Origin: Diacronema lutheri
Taxonomy: Eukaryota; Haptophyta; Pavlovophyceae; Pavlovales; Pavlovaceae
NCBI GenBank assembly: GCA_019448385.1
Contig: JAGTXO010000064.1
Location: 1-64,000 of the forward strand
Reading direction: 5' to 3'
DNA length: 64,000 nt
Shown: piece after piece, positions 11,145 through 21,796 of the stretch
Numbering within the stretch: the stretch's first letter is position 1
How the letters are laid out: the number at the start of each line of letters is the position of its first letter
Position numbers and translations under genes: made by a program
The notes under the pieces: model-generated
Database searches by the model: none
What the model was told of the DNA's origin: nothing
Seen by the model: only the letters and a program-made list of their open reading frames with translations

Positions 11145-12338
11145 GGCGGCCAGACACGACGCAAGAGCGAGCTGAGGCGGCCAGACACGACGCAAGAGCG
11201 AGCTGAGGGGGCCAGACACGACGCAAGAGCGAGCTGAGGCGGCCAGACACGACGCAAGAGCGAGCTGAGGCGGCCAGACACGACGCAAGAGCGAGCTGAG
11301 GGGGCCAGACACGACGCAAGAGCGAGCTGAGGCGGCCAGACACGACGCAAGAGCGAGCTGAGGCGGCCAGACACGACGCAAGAGCGAGCTGAGGGGGCCA
11401 GACACGACGCAAGAGCGAGCTGAGGCGGCCAGACACGACGCAAGAGCGAGCTGAGGCGGCCAGACACGACGCAAGAGCGAGCTGAGGGGGCCAGACACGA
11501 CGCAAGAGCGAGCTGAGGCGGCCAGACACGACGCAAGAGCGAGCTGAGGCGGCCAGACACGACGCAAGAGCGAGCTGAGGCGGCCAGACACGACGCAAGA
11601 GCGAGCTGAGGCGGCCACACACGACGCAAGAGCGAGCTGAGGCGGCCAGACACGACGCAAGAGCGAGCTGAGGCGGCCAGACACGACGCAAGAGCGAGCT
11701 GAGGGGGCCAGACACGACGCAAGAGCGAGCTGAGGCGGCCAGACACGACGCAAGAGCGAGCTGAGGCGGCCAGACACGACGCAAGAGCGAGCTGAGGGGG
11801 CCAGACACGACGCAAGAGCGAGCTGAGGCGGCCAGACACGACGCAAGAGCGAGCTGAGGCGGCCAGACACGACGCAAGAGCGAGCTGAGGGGGCCAGACA
11901 CGACGCAAGAGCGAGCTGAGGCGGCCAGACACGACGCAAGAGCGAGCTGAGGCGGCCAGACACGACGCAAGAGCGAGCTGAGGCGGCCAGACACGACGCA
12001 AGAGCGAGCTGAGGCGGCCAGACACGACGCAAGAGCGAGCTGAGGCGGCCAGACACGACGCAAGAGCGAGCTGAGGCGGCCAGACACGACGCAAGAGCGA
12101 GCTGAGGCGGCCAGACACGACGCAAGAGCGAGCTGAGGCGGCCAGACACGACGCAAGAGCGAGCTGAGGCGGCCAGACACGACGCAAGAGCGAGCTGAGG
12201 GGGCCAGACACGACGCAAGAGCGAGCTGAGGCGGCCAGACACGACGCAAGAGCGAGCTGAGGGGGCCAGACACGACGCAAGAGCGAGCTGAGGCGGCCAG
12301 ACACGACGCACGAGCGAGCTGAGGGGGCCAGACACGCT
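11131..12338. repeat. 31-bp minisatellite, about 39 copies, beginning at a stop codon
   Basis: The unit is cgacgcaagagcgagctgag plus gcggccagaca. The first unit is the last codons of fusion copy 1 (GDARAS, then TGA at 11142-11144), so the array grew out of the gene's own 3' end. Copies differ mainly at one base (gaggcgg or gaggggg), and the gagggggg form recurs about every third unit in the first half, which suggests higher-order duplication. Because 31 is not a multiple of 3 and the unit lacks stops on the minus strand, very long false frames arise there. Confidence 0.95.
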
Positions 12339-12391
12339 GAGCCGAACGGCGCCCGGACAGAGGCGCGGCATCCGGCATCGCATTGAGGGGA

Positions 12392-12393
<2 letters not shown>

Positions 12394-12435
<42 letters not shown>
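12394..12435. repeat. 42-bp poly-G tract
   Basis: An uninterrupted G run follows the minisatellite. The stretch from 12339 to the DUF262-HNH stop at 12763 has no gene I can support. It holds this run, a GC-rich part, and a purine-rich A/G segment at about 12688-12745 that on the minus strand would be the T-rich 3' flank of the DUF262 gene. Confidence 0.9.
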
Positions 12436-12762
12436 CGAGGGGTCGAGCAGGCGCCGATTGGCGATTGAGGACGCACGCGGGCGATGAAGATCGCGCGGCC
12501 TTGCGCGCATGCAGGTGCGCCAGCGCGCGCCTGCTGCAGCGAGCTGCACCGCGCGTCCCGCCACGCGGATCGCGGCCCGGACCGATGTTGCGGGTGCGCC
12601 CCTGCGCTCGGCCCTCGGGCTCAGCCGCCCAACGCCCGATCGCGTGTCCTGCCGCGATCGCTCGTAACTTAAAACGGGCAAGGAAGAGACAATAAAAAAA
12701 ATGAGAGAAAAGGAAAAAAGAAAAAGAAGAAAAGAAAGAGCCTTGCCGCCGCCGGCGTCGCC

Positions 12763-14325
12763 TCACCCACCCTTGCCCGCGCGATTGCATGCAGCGTGCG
12801 CGAGCGCCGCGTTCGCATCGTCGGTCGCACCACCGCGCGCGTGCGGCAGCACGTGGTCGACGTGCACCGCGCGCGCGTCCGCCAGATCCGCCTCGAAAAT
12901 AGGGTTGCCGCAGATCGAGCACGCGCCCTCTTGCCGCTCCCACAGCGCGCGCCGCTTCTCCGGGCCGAGCGCAAACGCGCGCTTCGCGTCCAGCGGCCGG
13001 CCGACCGCGCCAACGATGGCGCCCTCGACGAGCCGCACACTTTCAGCGATGGCCGCCTTGCCCCGCAGCCCGGGCTTGAACTCGCCGCTTTCAAAAAGGG
13101 CGCGCATGGCGTCGACGAGTTTGGGCGCGCTCGCGACGAGCTGCACCTCGCTCACGCGCTCGCCGTCGAGCAGCCCGTGCAGCACGGCGAAGACGAGCTC
13201 GGCAACGAGCGGATCAAGCGGACGATCCCAAGTCTGTTTCTCCACGAGCCATTTGCTGAAGACAGCGTCCTCGCCAAAGGCGCGCAGCGCGACGCGCATC
13301 GTGCGCGCAAACATGGCGCGCTGCGCGGCGAGGTAGCCCTCCGGCGTCTGGTCCGCCAGCTTGGCACGCTCCTCGTACCGGCGCAGCTCGTCATTTAAAA
13401 AGAGCTTGCGCGGCGACCGATATTCGCGCCAGCGCGCGCCAAAGGCGAGCAGGCGCAGCACGAGCTCGCCGTCCGTCTCCTTGTTCCGGTCGGGCTCGCT
13501 CGCGCCACGCGCGCGCAGGAAGTCGGCATTCTCGCGCAGCTCGTCGACCAGGTCCATGTACGGCCCGGCGAAGACCGCGCGGCGCAGCTGCTGCGCGTTG
13601 AGGTCGTCCGAGCCCGAGTTGATGTCCTCGTATATGGTGAAGACCTGCTCGTCCGAGTAGGACGACGGGATCGTGAGCGTGATAATGTCGCACGCGTTGA
13701 ACGCTTGCTGGTCGCCCGTGTTCAGGTCGTCGTACCGCATGCCGTTCCACCCTGCGTACTCGTCCGCGTCGAGACGAAGCAGCTCGCACGCCGCGCGCGT
13801 CGTCTCGGCCGGCAGCCCCGCGCGGCGCGCCTCCTCCGCGCCGAGGCGGAAGGCGATGAGCGATGAAAGGCGCTGCTTGCCGTCGACGACGTTGAAGACC
13901 TTCTGATCCTTGCCGTTGACGCGAACCCGCTTCTCATGCAGAAAGATGGGCGGGATCGTCCGGCCGCACAGCGCCGTCACTATCAGCCGTGACGCGCGCG
14001 CGTTGTCCCACGTGTAGCCGCGCTGAAACTTTGGAAAGAGCTCGAGCTCGCCCCTCATGAATAGCAACACCATCGCGTCCACGTCGCGATCCTTCTTCTT
14101 GATGTCAGCCGCGTCGGCGTCCAGGCGCTTGGCCGCGATGAGGCGCGAAAACTCCTCGGCGCGCTCACGCGCGCCGGGCGGCGTCGTCGGCGTCGTCGGC
14201 GGCGGCTGTGCCGCTGCGCGCGCACACGCGCGAGGGTGTGCCGCCCGCGCGCGGGCGGCGGTCGGCGCGCTGGCCGCCGCCGTGGCGGCCGCTGCCAGGA
14301 GGAAGGCGCCCGCGATCGTAATCAT
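12763..14325 (-). CDS. DUF262-HNH endonuclease-like protein with a leader peptide
   Basis: A single-exon, 520-residue frame from the ATG at 14325. Residues 1-40 are a hydrophobic leader followed by an Ala/Arg-rich stretch. The DUF262 (ParB/Srx-like, GmrS-type) domain follows with FQRGYTWDN, GRTIPPIFLHE and the signature VVDGKQRLSSLIAF. The C-terminus is an HNH nuclease: CSICGNPI, AVHVDHVLPHARGG, then a conserved Asn and HAACN. All metal-binding His and Cys positions I expect are present. In bacteria DUF262-HNH proteins are tied to modification-dependent restriction; in algae and giant viruses their role is unknown. The missing introns set it apart from most neighbours, which fits lateral acquisition, but base composition is like the rest. 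The leader suggests an organelle or the secretory route; that is inference. Confidence 0.85.
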   Translation of the reverse strand: MITIAGAFLLAAAATAAASAPTAARARAAHPRACARAAAQPPPTTPTTPPGARERAEEFSRLIAAKRLDADAADIKKKDRDVDAMVLLFMRGELELFPKFQRGYTWDNARASRLIVTALCGRTIPPIFLHEKRVRVNGKDQKVFNVVDGKQRLSSLIAFRLGAEEARRAGLPAETTRAACELLRLDADEYAGWNGMRYDDLNTGDQQAFNACDIITLTIPSSYSDEQVFTIYEDINSGSDDLNAQQLRRAVFAGPYMDLVDELRENADFLRARGASEPDRNKETDGELVLRLLAFGARWREYRSPRKLFLNDELRRYEERAKLADQTPEGYLAAQRAMFARTMRVALRAFGEDAVFSKWLVEKQTWDRPLDPLVAELVFAVLHGLLDGERVSEVQLVASAPKLVDAMRALFESGEFKPGLRGKAAIAESVRLVEGAIVGAVGRPLDAKRAFALGPEKRRALWERQEGACSICGNPIFEADLADARAVHVDHVLPHARGGATDDANAALAHAACNRAGKGG

Positions 14326-14590
14326 TATGAATTTTAAAAGCGATGTGGCCGCCTCTCCTGGCGATCCATCATTATGAGTTGTTAACTATTCATGAATATG
14401 TTTGGGGCTTAAAAGTAAGTACCGGCCGTCGCCCCGCGAGGCCGCCCGCGGCTGACAGCGCGGCGGACGTGCACGCTGAGCCGAAGCGCGAAATCGCGCC
14501 GCTTGCCCGTGCCGGGCGGCGGCCTCGTCAGCGCCGGAGCGCTCGGAGCATTAGGACGCCATTGTTCCCTCCCTACACGCGACGGCGCGC
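14326..14590. promoter_or_regulatory. Divergent intergenic region, locally AT-rich
   Basis: Between the DUF262-HNH start and the F-box pseudogene the base composition drops in GC around 14310-14420. A 10-bp word atcattatga occurs at 14321 and again at 14369, the first overlapping the DUF262 start codon. This would contain the DUF262 promoter on the minus strand. No TATA box position can be assigned with confidence. Confidence 0.35.
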
Positions 14591-15207
14591 ATGAAGGACC
14601 AAATAAGCGATACTGGTGACGGTGGCTCGCTGCACACGTTTGAGCGCGAACGCTCGCCTCCGCCCCCGCGCTGCATCGCGACGTGTGCGCTATTGGAGCG
14701 ACCGGCGCTCCTCTCGCGGCTGCCCGCTGACGTGCTCGCGCGCATCGGCTCGCTCGTTGACCGCGACTCCGCCATGTGCTGGCGTTTGGCGTGCCGCGCA
14801 CTCTCCAAAACGCTTCGCGCACCGACGCGCACGCCACGCTCGGCCATGCTACGCTCACGCGCGCTCGCCGCGTGGGCGTGGGCGCTGCCAGGCTTCCGCT
14901 CCGCCGCGTTCGCCGCGCGCGAGCAGGCGGCGCTCGCGGTGTAGCAGCACCCTCCTGGCTGCGCGAGCACGGCTGCGAGTGGGGCAGCGACACGTGCGAA
15001 GCTGCATTCAAGGGCGGCCACCTGCAGGTGCTGCAATAGGCGTGCGAGCACGGCTGCGAGTGGAACAGCAGGACGTGTTCCTCCGCAGCCAAGGGCGGCC
15101 ACCTGGAGGTGCTGCACTGGGCGCATGAGCATGGTAATTGCTTGCGTGCCGCGCTGAAATGTGGGCACCTGCGCGTGGCAATGTGGCTGTGTGCGCACCC
15201 TGAGTAG
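14591..15207 (+). pseudogene. F-box / ankyrin-type repeat protein remnant
   Basis: The frame from the ATG at 14591 contains an F-box-like stretch (RLPADVLARIGSLVDRDSA) and stops at 14944. The following bases, in another frame, read WLREHGCEWGSDTCEAAFKG, then GHLQVLQ, a TAG, ACEHGCEWNSRTCSSAAKG and GHLEVLHWAHEHG. These are the repeat units usual in algal F-box/ankyrin families, where the TAG position is normally Trp. One frameshift or deletion and one nonsense codon therefore disable it. It ends at a TAG at 15205-15207. The next 225 bp up to the coiled-coil gene hold nothing I can name. Confidence 0.7.
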
Positions 15208-15432
15208 GACGCAGACGTCGATGGGACGATGGCACACTGGGGCGAAGCCAGCGACGCACGAGCACGGCACAAAGAGGAAGGGGGGGCGATGAACGACGCA
15301 TCACACTTGCTGCTTACGGTGAGTGCCAGATTGCCAGAAGAATATGAATGACACGCTGTCGTTGTCGCTGCACAATCAGGATCGACGCCCGCCGTGGGTT
15401 CCGAGATTATGCACGCCGCATGCGTCAATGAC

Positions 15433-16532
15433 TCACAGCTTCTTCAGCCCCAAGAAGCCCTCGGCGCCCTCCTCGCCCTTGAACGACACGGCGACACGCG
15501 CGCGCGGCGGCAGCGCGAGAAAGTCGATGAGGGTCAAGCCCGTCACGTTGCCCGCCGGGTGCGGCCCGACGCTCGCCAGCCGGCCGGACGAGTGGTGCAC
15601 GGCGTACGCCGCCGAGTTGATTGCCGAGATGACGGGCTCGCCGTTGATAAGCAGCTGCACCGCCGGCTTGCGCGCGCAGTAGAATCCAAAAGTGATCTCA
15701 TATAGACCGCCCGCAACGCACGTAATGTGGCCCCTGCCCCATCGCGCGGGAGCGCGCCGTGCGCGCGCGCGTGCACGCCTGAGCGTAGCGGCCTCGCGGC
15801 GCCGCGCCGCGCCGCACCGCGCCGCGCCACACCTGTCCCGCTCCCAAACAAAGTTCTCCGGGTTGGTGTTGATGTTCTGCGCGTTCCACGGCACGAGCGA
15901 CGATGGTTGCCTCGTACGTCCGCTCTTCCAGATCCATCGGCCAAGCAAATGTTCGGAGCAGAGCGACTCGAGGATCAGCGCGTGCTCCGCTACGCCGGCC
16001 GCTCCGGATTCGACCGCTCCGGACTCGGCCGCTCCGGACTCGACGCCGAGCGCGCGGCCGTCGCGCGCCCACCCGCCGTCGCCGCGGCCGCGCGCCGCGT
16101 CGGTCGCAATGGCGGCAGCAGCTCGACCGCCATCAAAGGACGCCGTCAGTTGGGTGAGCGAACGGTTCACATCCACGATGGCCGCCTTGCCCTCCAGCAG
16201 CGCGTCGACGTGCGCGCCGTCCGCCTTGCCGTCGAGCGCGGCGCTCAGCGCGTCGACGCGCGCGCCGTCCGCCTTGCCGTCGAGCGCGCGCGCCACCTCC
16301 GCGCGCAACGCGTCCGCGAGCGCGCGCAGTCGCGCGTCGAGCTGCGCGACCAGCTCGTCGAGCGCGCGCGCGTCCGCCTTGCCGCGCAGCAGCCCGATGA
16401 CGTCGGCGCGGTCCGCCTTGCGCGCAAGCAGCTCGGCAAGAGCGCCACCGCCACCGTCCGTCCCAGCGTCAGCGCCGCCTCTCGCGCCGCCCTCACCAAG
16501 CAGCGGCTCAACCGGCCGCCGCCATGGCGCGA

Positions 16533-16575
<43 letters not shown>

Positions 16576-17903
16576 GGCCCGCGCCGCCCACCCGCCACCG
16601 CCGCCACCGCCGCCACCGCCGCCGCCGTCGCCACCGCCGCCACCGTCGCCGTCGTCGCCGTCGCCGAACAGCCGCGCCCAGCGCGCGGCGCGGCTCGCGT
16701 CGAGCTTGCCGTCGAGCGCGCGCGCCGTCGCGCCCGCGTCCGCCTTGCCGTCGAGCGCGCGCCGCACGTCGCGCACGTCGTCGCGCGTGGCGCGCAGCTC
16801 GACGGCGCGTGCGCCCGCCTCGTCGCGCAGCTGCGCGAGCGCTTCGACGAGCGCGTCGCGCTCGGACGCGTGCTGCGCGAGCGCGCGCAGCTGCGCCACG
16901 TCCGCCTTCGCGCTGAGCGCGCGCCGCAGCTCGGACGCCGTCGGCAGCGCGCCGAGCGCGTCGCGCACGGCGTCGAGCTCCGCGTCGAACGCGCCCAGTC
17001 GCTCGCGCGCGCCGGCGAGCTCGCGCTCGTGGCGCGCGCGCGCGGCGTCGGTGGCGCGGCCGTCGGCCGCGACGAGCTCGAGCGCGGCCTGCACCGCCGC
17101 CTCGAGCTCGGCGTGCGATGCCTTGGTGCCGAGCGCGGCGACGACCGCGCCCTTGTTCGCTTTTAAAAGGAGCGACTCGTTCACGTCGGCGATCGTCGCC
17201 TTCGTGTCGAGCAGCGCGTTGACGTCGGCGACGCTCGCCTTGCCCTCGAGCTCGGCTGCGACCTCGCGTATCCCCGCCTTCGCCTCGAGCGCCACGGTCA
17301 GCCGCTCCTCGAGCGCGCCCAACCTGCGCTCCGCCTCGTCCGCGACGGCCGCGAGCTCCGCGCGGCTGCACGCGCCCGCGCCGAGCGCGCGCTGCGCTTC
17401 GACGAGCGGCGCGAGGCGTGCGTCGACGTCGGCGCGCACGTCAGCGCGGCGCGCGCCCTCAGCCGCGAGCGCCTCGAGCCGCCGCTCCATCTCCGCGCGC
17501 GCCGACGCGTCGGCGCGCGCGCGCTCGGCGGCCGTGCGCGCGAGCGCGTCGACGCTCGCGGCGAGCTGCTCGGCGCTCGCCTTGCCCTCGAGCAGTGCGG
17601 CGGCCTCGGCGCGCGATACGCTCCGGTCGAGGCCTGCGCCGGCGCGCGCGCGGCCACGACGCGCGTGGGCGGCGCGCGCGCGCGCGCGCGCGGCGCGATC
17701 GCGCGGCGCGGCGCGGCGCGGCGCGCGCCTCGCTCGAGCGCCTTGATCGCCTCGCCCTGCGCGCGGATCACGTCGTGCAACGCCTTGAACGTGAGGCGAA
17801 TCACCTCGGGCGACTCGCCGCCCAGCCGCGAGACGCCGTCCAGCAGGTTGTCCACCGCGCGGACGGGACGCGCGCTGGACGCGCCCTCCGCGCCAAGCGC
17901 CAT
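15433..17903 (-). CDS. Long coiled-coil protein with C-terminal jelly-roll-like domain
   Basis: Three exons (17903-17729, 17633-15833, 15733-15433) give 758 residues. The first intron (95 bp) has a GC donor, the second (99 bp) a GT donor. The N-terminus (VDNLLDGVSRLGGESPEVI) leads into an Ala/Glu/Arg coiled coil carrying many copies of a motif like GKASVADVNALLDTK, about every 20-35 residues. A Gly-rich linker sits in the middle. The last 140 residues (LLGRWIWKSGRT, GLYEITFGFYC, VQLLINGEPVISA, VTGLTLIDFLALP, GFLGLKKL) look like a C1q/TNF-type beta-sandwich. Proteins of this layout are common in flagellated protists, so a ciliary or structural role is plausible. I do not know its name. Confidence 0.75.
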
Positions 17904-18082
17904 CGCGCGTTTTCAAACCCCCGCGGCCTCTCCGTTTTGGCGGGAGAATCGAGTTTGAGAGCACACTGATCGGTTGGATCGAAACGCGCCCCCTCTCGCG
18001 ATGGCGGGTGCGGTCGCCTGGCGCCCCCGTGCGCGGTCGCACGCACGGCGTCCACGTGCCGGCGCGATCGCCAGGCGGCGTC

Positions 18083-19390
18083 TCACTCACTGTCCGCGCG
18101 CGAGCCGCCCGTGTCGCGCTTGCCTTCCTCACCGCCGCCGCCCGCAGCAGCAGCACCGCCACCGCCGTCGCCGCCATCTCCCCGCCCTCGCGCGTCCGCT
18201 TCGAACGCGGGCCCAGCCCCGCCGCCGCCGCCGTCGCCGTCGTCGCCGCCGTCGTCGTCGTCGCGGACGCCGAGCAGCCTCCCGTACGCCACGAGGTTCG
18301 AATCGGACCAGGCGCCGCCCAAGCCGCCGCGCGCGCGCGTCTCACCCGCGTCGGCGCGGCCGCGGCGCAGCCGCGCGCGCTCGGCGCCCGCGCCGCCGCC
18401 GCCGCCGTCGGCCACGCCGCCCGGTGGCGCGCCGGCCGCGCGCGCGCCCGCGCGCGCGCCGGACGGCGGCAGGCGCTGCGCGCCAGCCGCGCCGTCGTCG
18501 TCGGCGCGCAGCGACGTGGCCCGCCGGCGCTGCGCGCCCAGCGCCGGCGGCGACGGCGCGCGCGCGGGCGTTGCCTGGCGCGCGTGCGCGCGCCGGCGCG
18601 CCGCGCCGGCCGCGCCGCCGGCCGCGCGCGCGCCGCCTCCACCGATGCCGACGAGCACGTCGTCGCCCACCCAGCGCGAGAGCGGCGCACGAATCTCGCG
18701 GAAGAAGCGCCGAAAATCAATTGTGTCCAGCCCCTCCGCCGCGAGGCCCTCCTCCGCCGCGAGCAGCTCGTCGTCGCCCAGCCCGAGCGCCGCCATCGCG
18801 TCGAGCAGCGCCGCGACGGACAGCCGCCCGGACTGCCGGACTTGGGCGTGGCCTTCAAAATGGCGGCGGAGGACGGGAAATAACGGACCCGCCGCCGCGC
18901 GCCCGCCGCCCACCGCCGCGGCGCGGTTGCCATGCACAAGCATCCAGCGTTGCAGCGCGGGCGCGCGCTCGGCCGACGCGCGGTGCGCGCCCGCGCCGCC
19001 CGCGCCGCCCGCAGCCGCGCCGCCGCCAAGCGCGCACGGCACGGACAGCGACCGCTCCTTTAAAAAGTGGGCGCGCGCCGCGCTGCTCGGCGTGCGTGGC
19101 ATTGCCACGGCCGACGCCGTGCGCGACGGGAACGGCGGCGGCGAGAGGGGCGCCCGTGGCGACCCGCCGCCCTGCGCGGCCGCGACGGCAACCGCGACCG
19201 CCGCCGCCGCCGCCGGCGCGCCGCCGCCCACCGCCGCCGCCGCGACCGCGTCGACGAGGCCGACCCGCCCGGCCGCGCGGCGCAGCGCGCTGCCGGACGA
19301 GAGGGGCGGGAGGGGCGGCCTGGGCAGGAGGCGGGTGATGTCCAAAATCGACGCGGCAAAATAGTCCGGCGTGTCCGCCGGAAAGTGCCT
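18083..19390 (-). CDS. Hypothetical protein with degenerate EF-hand-like segment
   Basis: The frame runs through FPADTPDYFAASILDITRLL and ends at 18083. An AG acceptor at about 19391 precedes it, so an upstream exon probably exists; the intron before it is a CA/GT-rich stretch at about 19400-19480. The central part (LRRHFEGHAQVRQSGRLSVA, then LLDAMAALGLGDDEL and GLDTIDFRRFFREI) has the helix-loop-helix spacing of EF-hands, but the calcium ligands are incomplete. The C-terminal half is Gly/Ala/Arg and Asp/Gly low complexity. Its stop is 180 bp from the start codon of the coiled-coil gene on the same strand. The start codon is unresolved. Confidence 0.55.
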   Translation of the reverse strand, partial: RHFPADTPDYFAASILDITRLLPRPPLPPLSSGSALRRAAGRVGLVDAVAAAAVGGGAPAAAAAVAVAVAAAQGGGSPRAPLSPPPFPSRTASAVAMPRTPSSAARAHFLKERSLSVPCALGGGAAAGGAGGAGAHRASAERAPALQRWMLVHGNRAAAVGGGRAAAGPLFPVLRRHFEGHAQVRQSGRLSVAALLDAMAALGLGDDELLAAEEGLAAEGLDTIDFRRFFREIRAPLSRWVGDDVLVGIGGGGARAAGGAAGAARRRAHARQATPARAPSPPALGAQRRRATSLRADDDGAAGAQRLPPSGARAGARAAGAPPGGVADGGGGGAGAERARLRRGRADAGETRARGGLGGAWSDSNLVAYGRLLGVRDDDDGGDDGDGGGGGAGPAFEADARGRGDGGDGGGGAAAAGGGGEEGKRDTGGSRADSE

Positions 19391-19588
19391 GCAACATGTC
19401 AGGTGGGTGGGGTGATGTTTAGTGTGTGAGTGTCTGTCAGTGTGCGTGTGTGTGCGTAAGTGTGCGTGTGTGTGTGGTCAGGTGCAACTGGCGGCGAGCG
19501 GCGTCGCATCCCGCGCACCCCACCGAATTCCCCCCCTCCCCTTCCCCTCCCCCTCCCCTCCCCCCTCCCCTCCCCTTCTCCAGCCTTC

Positions 19589-19682
19589 TCACCTCTGCTC
19601 TGCCGCCAAATGGCAGCCCGATTCGACGAGGCACGTCCGCACGCCCGCCTGCACGCCCGCTCGCACGTCCGTGTCTGCGCGG

Positions 19683-19728
<46 letters not shown>

Positions 19729-19879
19729 GGGGGGTTGAGCCGTGTCTGCGCGGGCGGAGCGCGCGGGCGGGGAAGGGGTGCAAGGAAGGGGGGCGAGGGG
19801 AGGGGGGGGGGGGGGGAGGGGGGGGGAGGGGGGGGGTCAAAGCGGCAGCGAAGGCGGAGGCGCGTGGGGCCCCAAGGAA

Positions 19880-19911
<32 letters not shown>

Positions 19912-19922
19912 GGGGAGGGGGG

Positions 19923-19970
<48 letters not shown>

Positions 19971-21632
19971 CAGCGGGTGGCAAAGGCGGAGGCGCGTGGG
20001 GCCCCAAGGAAGGGGGGGAGGGAGGGGGGGCGAGGCGGGGACCAGCGGGTGGCGAAGGCGGAGGCGCGTGGGGCCCCAAGGAAGGGGGGGGGGGGGGCGA
20101 GGCGGTGGGCGGTGGCGGCGGTCGCGAGCGCACAGCGCGCGGCGGCGTGGCCGCGCGCGCGCGCCGCCCGCCGCCGCGCGCTGTGCGCTCGCCGTAACGG
20201 TCGCCGATCATGAGAACGTTCTGCCGCTCGCCCGAGTGGCCCTGTGCTCGCAGCATGGCGAGCGCCGTGCCCATCATGAACTGGCAGCCCGCCGCGCCAC
20301 CCTTGCCTACGCAGAAGGCGCGTTCGATGCCGCGCGGGTACATCACTCTCCGCATCATTGCGGCGAACATACCCGGCCCGGGCAGGGGCCAGACCATCGC
20401 CGGGAACTCGGGGTCGACGGAGGGGTTGAAGGCGTCATCCGCCGTGTACACGAAGGTCGCGCCGTGCATCAACAAGTACGACGCCTGCGGGGGGACACCG
20501 TCGCGCGCGGGCGAGGGCGAGTTCGGCGCGTGTCCGGGCGTCCGGGCATCCGGTTAGTTGGGGGGGTGGTCCGGGGGGTGGTCCGGTGGAGAGGGAGGGG
20601 GTCCGGGTCGGGGCTGGGGCGCGGGTGGCGGTCTGTGCCCCCCCCCCAACAATTGCAGGGCGGGTGGGGGCGGGAGGCGCGCTCCTTTTTAATCATGTCG
20701 AAGCTCCAGTCCGTGTACCCCGCCTCGCCCGTCGTCGGGTCGACGGACGACGCCAAGTTGCCGTCAAGGAAGAGCGCGACGGTGACGGCGTGCTCCGCGC
20801 CGCGGCACGTCGCGCGCGTCGCCCACCCCTTCGCCTCCGCCTCGGAGAGCGACGTGCGCACCGTCCACGTCGCGACGAGCTGCGGCGCCGCCTTTAAAAG
20901 CATCGCGTGCCAAAATGGCTGCGAGGCGCCCGAGATGACAAAGACGAGCGCGTGCGGCGGCAGCCGGTCGACCATCCACGCGACCTGCGCGTCGGCGGCG
21001 GTCCAGATATGCAGCGCGGGGTCGACGGGCGGTCCGGGCAGCAGGAAGGGCGCCGCGCTCAGCTTGGCCGCCACGCCCGACCGCGCCTTGGCGCCCGTGT
21101 TCGACAAGAAGACGAACGGGATGCGCGCGCCGACCAGCCGCTCGTACAGCGACGTCGCGCCGGGCAGGAGGCCGAGCGGCGAGTAGATCGTGCCGTCGAG
21201 GTCGATGAGCAGACCCACGCGGCAGCGGCCCACCTTGGAGAGCAGCGCGCCGAGCGGCGGCGCCGGCGGTGGCGGCGGCGCGGACGCGGGCTGGGCCACG
21301 CCCACGCTCGCGCTGCCGCCGGCGCGCGTCGTCTCGGCGGCCGCGGCGTCGGCGCCGTCGCGCGACGGCTCGTTAGCTGCGCCAGCGAGCGCGCAGCCCG
21401 CGCGCAACCCCGACGTCTGCCGCCGCGGCGATGGCGCGCCGCCGAGCAGCCGCGCGATGATCGGGTGCACCGCGTCCGCGACCGCGCTCGCCGCATCGTG
21501 CGGCGCGACTGGCTGCGCGGAGCGCTCGACGTCGAGATTAGCGAGCACGGAGGCGAGCGCGTCGACGAGTCCTGCGTCGTCGAGCCGTAGCCGCCAGCGT
21601 TGCCGCGCCGCCGCGCGCTCGCCGTGCACCAT
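19589..21632 (-). CDS. HAD-superfamily phosphatase (NagD/phosphoglycolate phosphatase-like)
   Basis: Three exons (21632-20685, 20484-20193, 19674-19589) give 441 residues from the ATG at 21632. All four HAD motifs are present: DLDGTIYS (nucleophile Asp about 144), FLSNTGAKAR, VGKGGAAGCQF with the Lys, and GDRYDTDVRAG, which is completed only across the last intron. It should therefore be an active Mg-dependent phosphatase of type IIA; the substrate is unknown. The first 130 residues are Ala-rich with a helical stretch and are not part of the HAD fold. The last intron (518 bp) has a GC donor and is nearly all poly-C runs. The first intron appears to use a GA donor. A GACT microsatellite lies just upstream of the start. 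Confidence 0.85.
19675..20192 (-). repeat. HAD intron packed with homopolymer runs
   Basis: The intron carries a 44-base G run (19684-19727) and several more G-runs up to about 20095 on the plus strand (poly-C in the gene's sense). They are separated by three near-identical blocks reading aaggcggaggcgcgtggggc. The blocks sit at about 19851, 19981 and 20055, so this is a tandem expansion of a unit made of the block plus a G tract. The donor is GC at 20192-20191 and the acceptor AG at 19676-19675. Confidence 0.85.
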
Positions 21633-21750
21633 GACAGGCGGCGGGTCGCGTGTGCGCCCGCCACACACAAGTTTGGGCGCGGATTCCTTCGGTTGCACAC
21701 TTTTCCCTCTCCGGACTTTTGAGCCGTTGCCAAGTTTTCCTGTCTTTGCC

Positions 21751-21796
21751 GACTGACTGACTGACTGACTGACTGACTGACTGACTGACTGACTGA
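21751..21796. repeat. GACT microsatellite upstream of the HAD start
   Basis: About eleven copies of gact lie 120 bp upstream of the HAD start codon. The rest of 21633-22115, between the HAD start and the kinase stop, contains no gene I can support. It should hold the HAD promoter and the kinase 3' end. Confidence 0.85.

Noticed and set aside
9750-12943. Long minus-strand frames (up to about 900 codons) of repeated SLLRRVWPPQLALASCL text
   Set aside because: They are the 31-bp minisatellite read in frames that happen to lack stops, joined to the reverse of fusion copy 1.
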